Position numbers and translations under genes: made by a program. Source: an uncultured Prevotella sp. (GTDB taxonomy: Bacteria > Bacteroidota > Bacteroidia > Bacteroidales > Bacteroidaceae). Taken from it: a DNA stretch of 64,000 nt. Shown here piece after piece: positions 1-8,000 of this stretch. The stretch covers positions 1 to 64,000 of the forward strand of contig NZ_CAMJOS010000010.1 in assembly GCF_946407605.1 (NCBI RefSeq). The letters are read 5' to 3'. Positions within the stretch are counted from its first letter, which is position 1. Each line of letters opens with the position of its first letter. The notes under the pieces were generated by a model. The model did not search any database. It was not told the DNA's origin and was given only the letters and a program-made list of their open reading frames with translations.

Positions 1-108
1 ATTTCTGTGATTTCCGTGATTTCTGTGTGACATAAATTATCTGTGTTATCTGTGATATCTGTGTGAGATAAAATTTTCTATGATTTCCGTGATTTCTGTG
101 TGACCTTT
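1..108. repeat. 9-bp 'cacagat'-type repeat array (family A)
   Basis: Units such as ATTTCTGTG, ATTTCCGTG and TTATCTGTG recur about every 9 bases right up to the start of the methyltransferase gene. Read on the minus strand the array contains two GTCACACAGA boxes. The same box plus 9-mers recurs at 50316-50369 and inside the Nif3-like gene at 58779-58826, so this is a dispersed family. No TAnnTTTG promoter is visible in it. Confidence 0.8.
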
Positions 109-900
109 ATGATAAAAGAAATAACCTCTCTGTGTGACCCAGGCGTGGAGGTCTTCGGCCAGCTAACCGAAGCACAACTGCGAAACACCCTCGCCCCCGA
201 GAAAGGACTCTTCATCGCCGAGAGCCCCAAGGTCATCCGTGTGGCCCTCGATGCTGGCTACGAGCCGGTGTCCCTGCTCTGCGAACGACGACATATCACC
301 GGCGATGCGGCCGATATCATCGACCGCTACCCTGATATCCCCGTCTATACAGGCGACCGCGACCTCCTGGCGCAGCTCACGGGTTACACCCTGACGAGGG
401 GCGTGCTCTGTGCCATGCGCCGACCCAAGGAACGGCCTCTCGCCTACGTCCTTGAGGGAGCTCGTCGTGTGGTGGTCATCGATGGTGTGGTCGACACCAC
501 CAATATCGGAGCCATCTTCCGCTCGGCGGCAGCCCTGGGCATCGATGCCGTGCTGCTCACCCGTCAGTCGTGCGACCCGCTCAACCGACGGGCCGTAAGG
601 GTGTCTATGGGCTCGGTGTTCCTGGTGCCCTGGACATGGCTCGACAGCTACTCGTCTCTCTCCGACCTAGGCTTTAAGACGGTGGCGATGGCCCTCACCG
701 ACAAGTCCATACCCCTCGACGACCCCATCCTGACTACCGAGCCGCGCCTCGCCATCATCATGGGCACCGAGGGCGACGGTCTTCCTACGTCCACCATCGC
801 CTCTGCCGACTATGTCGTCCGCATCCCCATGGCCCATGGCGTCGACTCCCTCAATGTCGCTGCCGCTGCCGCCGTCGCCTTCTGGCAACTGCGGCCCTAA
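109..900 (+). CDS. TrmH/SpoU-family RNA 2'-O-ribose methyltransferase
   Basis: A 263-residue SPOUT enzyme that should transfer a methyl group from S-adenosylmethionine to a ribose 2'-OH of rRNA or tRNA in the cytoplasm. The three SpoU motifs are present in order: motif 1 around residues 125-140 (NIGAIFRSAAALG, with the Asn and Arg of the family), motif 2 around 215-240 (AIIMGTEGDGLP, then VVRIPM) and motif 3 near the C-terminus (SLNVAAAAAVAFW). The N-terminal third resembles the substrate-binding domain of RlmB/TrmH-type enzymes, but the exact RNA target cannot be told. A GTG at 100 would add three residues from the repeat array; the ATG at 109 is preferred. The S9 peptidase gene follows after 156 bp of tandem repeat. 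Confidence 0.88.
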   Translation: MIKEITSLCDPGVEVFGQLTEAQLRNTLAPEKGLFIAESPKVIRVALDAGYEPVSLLCERRHITGDAADIIDRYPDIPVYTGDRDLLAQLTGYTLTRGVLCAMRRPKERPLAYVLEGARRVVVIDGVVDTTNIGAIFRSAAALGIDAVLLTRQSCDPLNRRAVRVSMGSVFLVPWTWLDSYSSLSDLGFKTVAMALTDKSIPLDDPILTTEPRLAIIMGTEGDGLPTSTIASADYVVRIPMAHGVDSLNVAAAAAVAFWQLRP

Positions 901-924
901 CCGTGCCCGCCGCTCCTGCGGTTA

Positions 925-1035
925 TCGTGCACTTCCCGCATGCAGTTCTCGTGCACTTCCCGCAGGTTCTCCTGCAGTTCTCGTGCACTTCCCGCATGCA
1001 GTTCTCGTGCACTTCCCGCAGGTTCTCCTGCGGGC
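925..1035. repeat. Tandem repeat, TCGTGCACTTCCCGCA units
   Basis: TCGTGCACTTCCCGCA occurs at 925-940, 949-964, 981-996 and 1005-1020, spaced 24, 32 and 24 bp. This makes a 56-bp higher-order unit (945-1000) that begins to repeat at 1001. The array is open in the frame of the downstream peptidase (39 extra codons from an ATG at 940). It fills most of the gap between the methyltransferase stop and the peptidase start, and no promoter is seen in it. Confidence 0.85.
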
Positions 1036-1056
1036 AATAATAAAAACAATATACAA

Positions 1057-3627
1057 ATGAAAAAACTAGCTTTTTATTCCCTCTTGTTGCTGACCACCAC
1101 TGTCTCAGCCCAAGACACCACCTTTGTAGTAAAGGAATTCAATCTCTCCGGCCCCTTCGCCGTAACTACCCCCTTCGGCACCGATACCGTCGATGTCAAT
1201 GGCAAGAAGTTCGACGAGAAAAGCCTCTTGTCCAACCTGCCCCTCACCTCCGAGTCCACCACCACCTTCAGCGGCCGGGTGCTCCCCTCGCTGAAGGACA
1301 GCAAGAGCGTCGGCCTCCTGTCGTTCTACCTCAACAACAGCGACTACCTCAAAGGTAAGATAGAAGTGAAAGGTCCCAAGAACTATAAGCTCTTTATCGA
1401 TGGCCAGGAGGCCGGCTCCGACCTGGCCCTCGCCCCCGAGCACCACACCTTCGCCATCAAGTTCCTCGCTGAGCCCAGCGACACGGATAGCATCAGCGTG
1501 ACGCTCAATTCTCACCTTTCTTGCGTCCCTTCGGTAGCAAGCGAGCAAAGCTCGAGCGCACCTTTCACCTCTCACCTTTCACCTTTCACCTCTCAATTCT
1601 CACCTTTCACCTTTCACCTTTCACCTCTCAAATCCCACCCCTACATGGTCCACGACCTCACCGATGGCAAGCGGGTGCGTGGCGTCTCGCTCTCGGCCGA
1701 TGGCAAGTTCATCATCGTGAGCTATCAGACCACCGAGCGTGGTGGCAAGAGCCTCTGGACCTATGAGCTGCGAGAGGTGAAGAACCTGCGACTGCTGCAG
1801 CACCTCAACGGCAACAAGACCTGGATGCCTCGCTCCATTGCCTATATCGACGAGGAGTGGCAGGGCGACAAGCGCGTGCTTTATAAGGTGGACCCGCTCA
1901 CTGGAGAGCGCACCCGCTGGGCTTATGACATCCCCCGTGAGAGCTATACCATCAGTCCCACCGAGGACTACCTCATCTTCTTCTGCTCAGAAGAAGGTCC
2001 TAAAGAGGATGCCGATGTCTATCAGGTTCTTGAGATGGACGATCGTCAGCCAGGCTGGCGCTCACGCTCTTATCTGAAGCGCTATGACATCAAGAGCGGC
2101 CTCTGCCAGCGCATCACCTTTGGCAGCAAGGGCGAGTATCTCTTGGACATCTCTACCGACGGTCGTCAGCTGCTTGTCGCCTCCACCCATTCCCGCTTGG
2201 AGCGCCGTCCCACCGATGTCAACAATTACTATATCATCGATGCCCAGACGCTCCGTACCGACACCGTCCTCCTCGATGCAGAATTTCTGGGCGGTGCCGG
2301 TTTCTCGCCCGATGCCCGTCAGCTCCTCTTCGTAGGCACCCCCGAGGCCTTCAACCGTATTGGTTGTCAGCTGCCTGCTAACGTCACCCCCAGCATGACC
2401 GAGAACGAGCTGTTCCTCTATGACCTCGCCACCCGTAAGGTCACGCCCCTCACCAAGGACTTCGACCCTAACATCGACGGCGAAGTGGTCTGGTCACAGG
2501 CCGACGGCATGATCTATTTCCGTGCCGAGTGTCGCGACTACGTCTACCTCTATCAGCTGAATCCCACGACGGGAAAGATTACCCAGCTGCCCATTGCTGG
2601 CGACGATATCTACCGTTTCGATATGGCCAACCACGCCACCACCCTCAGCTATCTGGCCTATAACACCATGGCTCCCGCCTCTGCTTACGTCCTGACACTC
2701 AACTCAAAGGCGAATTCAAAGGCGGTAGCAAACTCTCACCTTTCACCTTTCACCTCTCACCTTATTTTTGATGGCCGAAGTGCCCTCAAAGATGTCGAAC
2801 TCGGCACCTGCCAGGACTGGAACTTCACCAACAGCAAGGGCGACACCGTCTATGGTCGTCTCTACCTGCCCAAGGACTATGACGCGTCGAAGAAATACCC
2901 CATGATAGTATATTATTATGGTGGTTGCTCGCCCGTGAGCCGTTATTTCGAGTCTCCCTACGCTCCGCAGCTGTGGAACTCCCTCGGTTATGTCGCTTAT
3001 ATCATAGAACCCAGCGGCGCCACCGGTTTTGGCCAGGAGTGGGCCTCCCGCCATGTTAACACCGCAGGTCGTGGACCGGCGGATGATATCATCGAAGGCG
3101 TGAAGAAGATCTGCGATGCTCATCCCTTCATCAACCGCGAGAAGATTGGTTGTATGGGTGCCTCCTACGGCGGCTTCATGACCCAGTATCTGCAGACCGT
3201 CACCGACATCTTCGCCTGTGCCGTCAGTCATGCCGGCATAGCCAACCATACCAGCTACTGGGGACATGGCTACTGGGGTTATAACTATAGCGAGGTGTCG
3301 ATGGCCAACAGCTATCCCTGGAGCCATCGCCAGCTCTATGTGGACCAGTCGCCCCTGTTCAATGCCGACAAGATTCACACGCCCCTGCTCCTGCTGCATG
3401 GCGATGCCGACACCAACGTGCCGCTCGTTGAGAGCCTGCAGATGTTCACCGCCCTGAAGCTCCTCGGCCGCGAGGTAGCCCTCGTTCAGGTCAAGGGCGA
3501 GAACCATCATATCCTCGACTACGGCAAGCGTGAAAAATGGCTCGCCACACAGATGGCGTGGTTCGCCCGCTGGCTTAAGGACGACCCCACGTGGTGGGAC
3601 GCCCTTTATCCCAAGAAGAATCTTTAA
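1057..3627 (+). CDS. S9-family serine peptidase (DPP IV-like), secreted
   Basis: 856 residues: signal peptide (about 1-19, MKKLAFYSLLLLTTTVSAQ), a beta-propeller-like region (about 195-590) and a C-terminal alpha/beta hydrolase domain. The catalytic triad is visible as Ser703 in GASYGG, Asp785 in HGDADTNVP and His817 (or 818) in GENHHIL. Family members cleave dipeptides or oligopeptides from peptide N-termini, probably in the periplasm. The ATG at 1057 is chosen because it begins a clean signal peptide; an ORF from 940 only adds translated tandem repeat. Two low-complexity insertions are unlike the rest: residues about 151-194 (a family B hairpin element plus CACCTTT heptamers) and about 547-570 (GGCGGTAGCAAA plus heptamers). 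Both are read without stops and leave the triad intact. A terminator hairpin follows the stop. Confidence 0.93.
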   Translation: MKKLAFYSLLLLTTTVSAQDTTFVVKEFNLSGPFAVTTPFGTDTVDVNGKKFDEKSLLSNLPLTSESTTTFSGRVLPSLKDSKSVGLLSFYLNNSDYLKGKIEVKGPKNYKLFIDGQEAGSDLALAPEHHTFAIKFLAEPSDTDSISVTLNSHLSCVPSVASEQSSSAPFTSHLSPFTSQFSPFTFHLSPLKSHPYMVHDLTDGKRVRGVSLSADGKFIIVSYQTTERGGKSLWTYELREVKNLRLLQHLNGNKTWMPRSIAYIDEEWQGDKRVLYKVDPLTGERTRWAYDIPRESYTISPTEDYLIFFCSEEGPKEDADVYQVLEMDDRQPGWRSRSYLKRYDIKSGLCQRITFGSKGEYLLDISTDGRQLLVASTHSRLERRPTDVNNYYIIDAQTLRTDTVLLDAEFLGGAGFSPDARQLLFVGTPEAFNRIGCQLPANVTPSMTENELFLYDLATRKVTPLTKDFDPNIDGEVVWSQADGMIYFRAECRDYVYLYQLNPTTGKITQLPIAGDDIYRFDMANHATTLSYLAYNTMAPASAYVLTLNSKANSKAVANSHLSPFTSHLIFDGRSALKDVELGTCQDWNFTNSKGDTVYGRLYLPKDYDASKKYPMIVYYYGGCSPVSRYFESPYAPQLWNSLGYVAYIIEPSGATGFGQEWASRHVNTAGRGPADDIIEGVKKICDAHPFINREKIGCMGASYGGFMTQYLQTVTDIFACAVSHAGIANHTSYWGHGYWGYNYSEVSMANSYPWSHRQLYVDQSPLFNADKIHTPLLLLHGDADTNVPLVESLQMFTALKLLGREVALVQVKGENHHILDYGKREKWLATQMAWFARWLKDDPTWWDALYPKKNL
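1509..1640 (+). repeat. In-frame family B palindromic element plus CACCTTT heptamer tract
   Basis: A 40-bp core at 1520-1559 can form two hairpins (CTTGC...GCAAG and CGAGC-AAA-GCTCG). It is followed by irregular 7-bp CACCTTT/CTCACCT units to about 1636. The core is identical to 50370-50409 and 63472-63511. In this gene it is translated as SCVPSVASEQSSSA, then HLSPFTF-like heptads, because 7-bp units cycle through three phases to give a 7-residue repeat with no stop. Confidence 0.9.
2728..2763 (+). repeat. In-frame GGCGGTAGCAAA plus heptamer tract
   Basis: GGCGGTAGCAAA followed by CACCTTT-type heptamers, translated AVANSHLSPFTSHL inside the S9 peptidase. On the minus strand at 46841-46883 the same GGCGGTAGCAAA box precedes a heptamer tract and is again read AVANS in the signal peptide of a fimbrillin. 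The box shares GGTAGCAA with the family B core. Confidence 0.8.
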
Positions 3628-3630
3628 TTC

Positions 3631-3665
3631 AAAAGCGGAAGCCCTTCGGCCTCCGCTTTTCTTTT
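3631..3665 (+). terminator. Rho-independent terminator after the S9 peptidase
   Basis: AAAAGCGGAAGCC, a TTCG-containing loop and GGCCTCCGCTTTT form a stem of about 13 bp with one mismatch, followed by a T-rich stretch. It begins 3 bp after the peptidase stop codon. Confidence 0.85.
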
Positions 3666-3712
3666 CTCCATCCTCTTTTTCTTGCAGGGTAAACCCTGCT
3701 GTTTCTCATCAT

Positions 3713-4087
3713 CCCTTAGTCCCTTCTTACCGTAAGAAGGGATCTCGACCTACCCCCGGCCCCCTCCCTCTCCAGGGAGGGCATCCAGCTGACTTCGTCA
3801 GTTTTTTTGGTATGGCTCACAAAGCTTTCGCCCTACGGGTGAGCCATGTCTCTTTTATCGGCTACCGCTTAATTATTATTTATGAGTAATTCATGGTCAT
3901 TCGTGTTTAGACGTCTACGGAGCCTAGGAGTCTAAGAGTGCGGTAGCCGATAAAAAGACACCCCGGACCTGTGATGGTCCGAGGGTACCTTAGTGTAAGA
4001 GCGCTAGGGGCGCGGTTGGATTCCTCCCCTGGAGAGGGGAGGAGCCGAGGAGGGGTTGAAGCCCCTTCTTATGAAGAAGGGGTTGGG
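3713..4087. repeat. Nested inverted-repeat element (MITE-like) in a gene-free stretch
   Basis: The 580-bp gap 3628-4208 has no convincing gene. Outer arms at 3713-3781 and 4022-4087 are imperfect inverted repeats of about 66 bp; each itself holds a hairpin around CCCTTCTTACCG / CCTTCTTATGAAG and a CCTCCC...GGGAGG stem. Inner arms at 3847-3868 and 3940-3960 (TTTATCGGCTACCGC and its complement) are nearly perfect and flank about 71 bp. Another hairpin (TGGCTCAC...GTGAGCCA) lies at about 3813-3847. The layout looks like a non-autonomous palindromic element; no transposase or clear target duplication is seen. Confidence 0.6.
3789..3808 (+). terminator. Possible small terminator hairpin
   Basis: CTGAC-TTC-GTCAG followed by seven T residues. 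It sits inside the nested inverted-repeat element, so it may be part of that element rather than the end of a transcript. Confidence 0.5.
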
Positions 4088-4119
4088 GTTGATGGGAAAT
4101 ATGCAGGACTTTGCCTGCA

Positions 4120-4182
4120 AAAAAGGGGCTCAGGGGGAAGCCCCCTGAAAAAAAACAAGGGACTGCACTTGGTGCAGCCCCC
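4120..4182 (-). terminator. Terminator hairpins for the minus-strand gene that ends at 4209
   Basis: Read on the minus strand, CTGCACCAAGTGCAG (about 4163-4177) is followed by TCCCTTG and eight T residues. It is then followed by a second stem, CAGGGGGCTTCCCCCTG (4131-4147), with T residues after it. Both are good rho-independent shapes downstream of the small secreted-protein gene. Confidence 0.7.
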
Positions 4183-4208
4183 TCTTTGGTGTTTTAAATG
4201 GGAAAGGA

Positions 4209-4718
4209 TTATTCGTAATATTCTATGGTGCGGGTCTGTTCCATGTCCTGACCCATCATATTCGTCTTGCGGCTAATCCAGTTGCCTTTGGCATCATACT
4301 TATAATCAGTATACTGCATAACCATCTCCTGGCCACCGAAGTTCATCGACTGTGAGGCGATGGCACCCTTGTCATTATAGGTATAGGTGGTGGTGATGTC
4401 GTTGCCCATCATGTTCATGCTCTGGCTCACTACCTTGCCGTCCTTCCACTTATAGGTGACGGTGGTCTCCTGACCGCGCATCGACATCTTTGCCGACTGC
4501 AGATAGCCTTCTGCGTCATACTTAGCGTCGGTCATGCCCTCGCGCTGCATCTTACCGTCCTCGCTGAAGGTGGTAACCTGCTGGCGACCCATCATGTCCT
4601 GGCTAATCTTCTTGACTGCGCCCTGAGCCTCGCTGAGCTCTGCATCGTGGAACTTTGTCTGTGCCTGCATGGCAAACGGAAGTGCCAGCATGGCAATCAT
4701 CATTAATACTTTTTTCAT
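4209..4718 (-). CDS. Small secreted hypothetical protein with YD-like repeats
   Basis: 169 residues. A signal peptide (about 1-20, MKKVLMMIAMLALPFAMQAQ) is followed by repeated strands such as YDAEGYLQSAKM, YTYNDKGAIASQS and YKYDAKGNWISR, which resemble the YD/RHS-type or 'toxin_WDG'-like antiparallel strand repeats common in Bacteroidetes secreted proteins. It is very Met-rich (SMNMMGND, TNMMGQDM). No catalytic motif is visible and no function is proposed. It is the last gene on the minus strand behind the giant YGGG genes, 295 bp downstream of the 7318-residue gene, and has its own terminator. Confidence 0.8.
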   Translation of the reverse strand: MKKVLMMIAMLALPFAMQAQTKFHDAELSEAQGAVKKISQDMMGRQQVTTFSEDGKMQREGMTDAKYDAEGYLQSAKMSMRGQETTVTYKWKDGKVVSQSMNMMGNDITTTYTYNDKGAIASQSMNFGGQEMVMQYTDYKYDAKGNWISRKTNMMGQDMEQTRTIEYYE

Positions 4719-4783
4719 TGCATTTGGTTTTTAATTGTTATTAATGTAAGATAATTATCACCTCTTAGACGTATCACATCTCA

Positions 4784-4799
4784 AAAGGATTAATCCTTT
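4784..4799. promoter_or_regulatory. Perfect 16-bp palindrome upstream of the small secreted protein
   Basis: AAAGGATTAATCCTTT is a perfect 8+8 palindrome about 66 bp upstream of the minus-strand start at 4718. It could be an operator or a chance AT-rich palindrome. No TAnnTTTG promoter is visible nearby on the minus strand. Confidence 0.35.
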
Positions 4800-4875
4800 A
4801 TAACTTTTTTTCATCATTTCTTTATTTCATGAAGAAAGGGGATGATTGCTCACCCCCTTTCCACTCTTGACATTC

Positions 4876-5013
4876 GGTCTAGTCTGCTCTCGCTCGGCAT
4901 AGCTCAAACAATTTCTTGCGTCCCTTCGGTAGCAAGCGGTATAACCGAGCGGGCTCTACTCTCGCTTACTCGCAGCCTTCACCTTTCACTTTTCACCTTT
5001 CACCTTTCACTTT
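4876..5013 (+). repeat. Composite repeat: CGCTCGG box, partial family B core and CACCTTT heptamers
   Basis: From left to right: a box CGCTCGG-N5-CTCAAA (about 4890-4908) also seen upstream of holA; the first half of the family B core (4915-4938), whose second hairpin is replaced by another palindrome (CGGTATAACCG); and CACCTTT/CACTTTT heptamers (4978-5013) that abut the stop codon of the 7318-residue gene. On the minus coding strand the tract reads GTGAAAG, which contains TGA in every frame. Confidence 0.8.
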
Positions 5014-8000
5014 TCAGTCTCCGCTTGGCGGCGTTGCAGCCGCTTGCGTCACCTTGATGGTCTTTGTATCGCCAGCACCAGTGATGGTGATGGTAGCGGT
5101 GCGAGGCGTAGTAGCAGTGTTGGCCTCTGCCGTCACTGTGACGGTAGCGCTTGCTCCTTCACCCTTGCCGCTGACAGGTGTGACGGTGAGCCACTTAGCA
5201 TTACTGAATACTTCCCAATTAGTATCAGTAGTGACGGTGAACGTCTTACTGCTACCAGCTTTTTCGAAGCTCATGGTTTCTGGAGCGCCAGTACTGAACG
5301 ACACACCCACATTCACTTCCGTGTCTTGGTTCACAGGACCGGAGTCACCACCACCGAAGACGTTACCCTTGACATCGGCACCGTTCTTGATGTTCACCTC
5401 TGTCCATACAGTATTCGAGAATTTCTCTCCCAATTCCGCATTACCACGGCTAGCGCCATAGACCTCACCACCGTAGTGGGCTTGGTAGTCTGTAGGTGTA
5501 CCGACGGTTCCTGCGATGTTCACACGGTTGAGCGACTCATAGCCTACGCCTCTTGAGCCGGTGGCACCTTTTCGGTCAGGATCGTCTGTTCGAGTAACAG
5601 GAATCTTTGGTGCACCCACCGTAGAGAGTGAACCACCACCATAGACGTTACGATGGATGATACCGCCATTGATGTTCACCGTGGTGAAGCGGGTCACAGA
5701 ACCGGCAGAGGTACTGTGGTCTTCTTCCTTCAGCGTTGATGTCCTTGGATTTGTGCCAGGAGTTGTATAGTTAACTTCATCTCCAAAGTCACCATCATAG
5801 TTGATGTCGTACTTGTACATACCGATACCAGAACCAGCACCATAGACATTACCACGAGCCAGCCACTGCAGGTTGTCAAGATCCTCGGTGATGCTTGCGG
5901 CCTGTTCCTCCGTGGTTCCAGCAGCTATGGTCTTTAACTTATTCAATCTGTTATCGTAAGTAAATGGCAATCCAATCTCACCGCTAAAGACTGTCACAGC
6001 AGCATCACGGCGGATGTGACCATCCTGACCGCCACCATAAACAGAACCCAAGATGAGCGGAGCCTTACTAGCCATACCAGCATTCTCGTTGCTTTGTCCT
6101 GAGGTACCGATGATGACTTCCGTCTCGTTGGCATAACCCACGAAGAACTCAGGGCAGTAGAGATAACGTGGCGACTCTAAGACGTTAGGAGCAGACTCAC
6201 CGCGACAACCGCCGAATACGCTACCGTATGGCAGACTTGCAGATGAATTCCTCGGATACATGCTATTCGAAGGATTGGTTACATCGATATAGCCCACGGT
6301 ACCGCCAGTAATCTTCACTGTACACTTACCGCTGTTCAAGAAGGCCTGGCTGAAGTAATTACCACCATCCCAGAGTTTGTTGTCGCCAGTCAGTTTCTCA
6401 CCATAGCCTGCAGTAGAGTAGTCATCAGGACCGCCGGCATAGTTACCCTTACCTACAGAACCCATGTTACCACCACCATAGACATTACGTATCACATAAC
6501 CGCCATCCATCTCGACAGACGTGTTGCCGAATACCTTACCGGCTGTGATACTATAGCAGGTGGCTTTATACTGATCATCTTTCTTTTCCGGGGCCGTGCC
6601 TGAACCGGTATTCGTATCGATTGTTCTCCTTTCTTCAGGTATCATGGTCAGCCAGGTAGAGAACTGTCCCTTACCGCTACCACCTCCATAGAGAGAGTGA
6701 CCAATCAGACCGTTGGTGAGTGTCACCTTTGTGTCGCCCATCACGTGTCCGTTCTCAGCACCGCCATACACGGCACCGGCAACACAGTCAACCATAGGAT
6801 TAGTATCTGAGCTACTTGTCGGATTCAGGTAGTTTGTCGGAGTTGCAGTGTTATTTGCCGGATAGTTGATAGTAACCTCCGAAGAGCCAACGTTTGCGCA
6901 GAAGAAATAGTCATTGTAGTCACCGGCAATACCCTTACCGCCGCCATATACATCACCATTGTCTTTATCAGCAAATGGGTTGTTCTCATCTTCTGCACTC
7001 GTGAGTCCTATACGTCCGCCGGTAATGGTTATGTTGGTCTTGCCTTCATAGCCAGGGAAAAACTCGTACTTATACGGCCAGCTTAGGGCAAAGCTGTTGT
7101 TCTCATCGTCGTGCTTGACGATTGTGGCGTAAGCAGCATACTCATTGGTCTTGGGGTTCTTGAATACCACGTTACCGTCAGCCTCTGCAGCTTCCTTGGT
7201 GCCACGCCATGCTTTAAGCGTATAGTTGATGATACCTACCGATGCCATCTCACCACCGCCATAGACACTCTTCTTTACTCTACCGCCGTTGATGTTCACA
7301 TTGGTTTCCTGACCAACTATACCAGCCCATTTCATGGGGCTGTAACCGAAGAATACTGTCGTGTTGTCCGGGCCAGCAGATTCAATAGTAGCGTTGTAGC
7401 CTTCATCTGTGATACTACTACCATAGCCACCGCCATAGACATCACGGTTCACGGTGCCACCGCTAATGTTGATGTTAGTCTTGTCACGCATTATACCCAT
7501 CTCGCCACCACCATAGACATTACTCTTAATCAAGGCAGTTCCGCTGATGTTCACGGTAGCAGTCTTTGCCTGACCCAGCTGCGGCCACAACGGGTTAGGA
7601 GTTGTTCCGTCCAGCAGCTCGAGTCGTCCCATGCTACCGCCATAGACGTTACCACCCTTGGTGTGGCTGTTGCTCTCATTAGTAAGAACTTCAATATCAT
7701 TACCGATGGTACCGCCATTGATGTTAACTGTGATGTGACCGTAGGTCTTGGTCTCATCCACATCGGTTGTCGCAGGATTATCCTTAACATCTTCCGTGAA
7801 CTGACCATAGTTAGAACTTGTCTCAGCGTTGAAGCCGATACCCACAGAAGCCAGTCGGCCACCACCATAGACAGAGCCCAGCATGGTACCGCCCGAGATG
7901 TTCACCTCCACGTTGCCGCCAATGGAACCTGCGGTAATGGCATCACCAGTGAATCCTCGACCAGCACCGAAGACGTTACCATCGACGTATGATGTACCGG

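Noticed and set aside
925..1035. CRISPR array
   Set aside because: The units are contiguous tandem repeats with no unique spacers and no cas genes nearby.
940..1056. Extended N-terminus of the S9 peptidase from the ATG at 940
   Set aside because: It would place 39 residues of translated tandem repeat before a perfect signal peptide.
7111..7992. Plus-strand ORFs of up to about 300 residues opposite the giant genes
   Set aside because: They are antisense shadows of the repetitive coding strand, without start context or recognisable domains.
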